Assembly (NCBI GenBank): GCA_001600455.1
Contig: BCKC01000001.1
Span: 620,001-684,000 of the forward strand
DNA: 64,000 nucleotides
Source: Endocalyx cinctus
Taxonomy: Eukaryota > Ascomycota > Sordariomycetes > Amphisphaeriales > Apiosporaceae
Reading direction: 5' to 3'
Shown piece by piece: positions 63,080-64,000 of this stretch. The stretch's first letter is position 1. Each line of letters opens with the position of its first letter. The translations under genes were made by a program, and so were the position numbers. The notes below the pieces were generated by a model. It was not told the origin of the DNA, made no database searches, and saw nothing but the letters and a program-made list of their open reading frames with translations.

Positions 63080-64000
63080 GATTATCAAATCAATATTTTG
63101 ATGTATTTCTTTTTTTTAATAACCGATATCCCAAGCCAAGAGTAGAATTCAGAATATGAATATGTATAATATGTCGGACAAAACAAGAACAATATCGAAA
63201 TGGAGTAAAAGGGTTTGGTCGACACTTTCTCAATGCTTGCGAGACTTACAAATCACGTCCAAAGAAAAACAAAAGCATAAAAACTTACAGTAAAGTATCC
63301 ATGATGAAGTTGAAGGATAAAAAGGACTTGACGTAGCACGGGTAAGGAGGTACCAAGTATTGACGGAGAAACTCTTGCTTCGGCTCCTACTTTCGTTGGA
63401 GATGTTTTGTATAAAGGCGGGTGTTGACCGAGGGAAATGAGAGAGAGAGAGAAGTTCAGTTACACTAAATACCTAATACATTTAGAGTATTTGTTTATAC
63501 GTTGATGTATACTACCTAAGTAAGTATATATACACCTATATAATATACATAGGTATACTTCAATGAAAAACGAGAAAGAATATACTCGGTATTCCCGTCC
63601 ACTTGTTTAATGGGTATTTTGGTTACTTGGTAAATAGAGGGAGTGAATGAGTGAGCAAGTATCTTTTGAGGTTGCTGTAAACTCGGAGTTTTGGTGGGGG
63701 AGGGGCAATCATCAATTAAATTTCAGGTTGAAGGAGAATGACAAAGTAAAGTAGTTTAGAAAGGTACCTAATCTTAATATTTAGTATAGTACCGAGGAAC
63801 TTCAAATAGCTCCTCCATAAAATCACGAATTAACAAAGAAGCTGATTATTTTATGAATAGAATAAGTAAAATAAATAGTTAGGAAATAATAGCGTTATTT
63901 TAAGTCAACATAACTTCTTTTACGTATACTCTGTACAAGCTTCAAAGGATATAAAACTTCAAATTCTCTTACTTAACCCCACTATATAAAAGTATCCATC
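63080..64000. promoter_or_regulatory. 5' leader and promoter of the 6-phosphofructo-2-kinase gene
   Basis: 920 bp upstream of the minus-strand start codon, AT-rich with a (GA)n run near 63440 and TATATA stretches around 63520-63545. Apart from the short uORF and possible 5'-UTR introns I see no coding potential up to the window edge. Confidence 0.5.
63285..63302 (-). promoter_or_regulatory. Five-codon upstream ORF overlapping a 5'-leader splice donor
   Basis: An ATG 206 bp before the kinase-2 start codon opens MDTLL-stop. A GTAAGT donor overlaps its last codons (63288-63283) and a second GTAAGT lies at 63249-63244. The leader may therefore be spliced, removing the uORF stop or retaining it as a translational brake. 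No downstream acceptor joins this ATG in frame to the main protein. Confidence 0.3.

Overview
The window comes from a filamentous ascomycete (Pezizomycotina, probably Sordariomycetes). This rests on typical fungal introns (mostly about 50-120 nt, GTAAGT/GTATGT-like donors, CTAAC/CTGAC branch sites, AG acceptors), GC-rich exons in AT-richer spacers full of A/T homopolymers and microsatellites, and a gene set that is entirely fungal nuclear. I can support 15 protein-coding genes, 14 complete and one cut by the left edge. I re-derived their exons by hand, and every joined reading frame closes from ATG to stop. I recognise no tRNA, rRNA, intact transposon, CRISPR or secondary-metabolite cluster.

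Left part (1-7.7 kb): FLX1-type mitochondrial FAD/folate carrier (-, partial) and URM1 (+) are divergent. A four-finger, Azf1-like C2H2 transcription factor with long Gln/His/Ser/Ala tracts (-) follows at 5.5-7.7 kb. Upstream of it lies a 12.4-kb gene desert (7.7-20.1 kb) with many microsatellites, including an (AAAG)n array broken by a 100-N gap.

Middle (20-28.6 kb): splicing factor SF3B4/Hsh49 (-) and the tiny four-exon TOM7 (+) share a 411-bp divergent promoter. Cap-binding CBP80 (-) and a GSK-3 kinase (-) follow. A second desert of 12.1 kb (28.6-40.8 kb) separates GSK3 from ELP2 and may hold decayed coding relics.

Right part (40.8-64 kb): Elongator subunit ELP2 (+), a serine-palmitoyltransferase small-subunit-like protein (-), an MTRFR-type mitochondrial ribosome-rescue factor (+), actin (-, six exons), the Hsp70 exchange factor FES1 (+) with a six-unit heat-shock element upstream, mitochondrial ribosomal protein uL5m/MRPL7 (-), a fungal USP deubiquitinase (+) and a 6-phosphofructo-2-kinase whose bisphosphatase histidine is replaced (-).

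The genes are mostly housekeeping and do not form a cluster or single pathway. Functional echoes are URM1 plus ELP2 (both needed for mcm5s2U34 of tRNA), SF3B4 plus CBP80 (mRNA processing), and several mitochondrial proteins (FLX1, TOM7, rescue factor, MRPL7). The strongest non-routine signals are the heat-shock element at FES1, the inactivated phosphatase motif, an in-frame alternative acceptor in TOM7, two GTTCGT-donor introns, and over-represented 10-bp palindromes in the spacers. I see no convincing previously undescribed multi-gene system.
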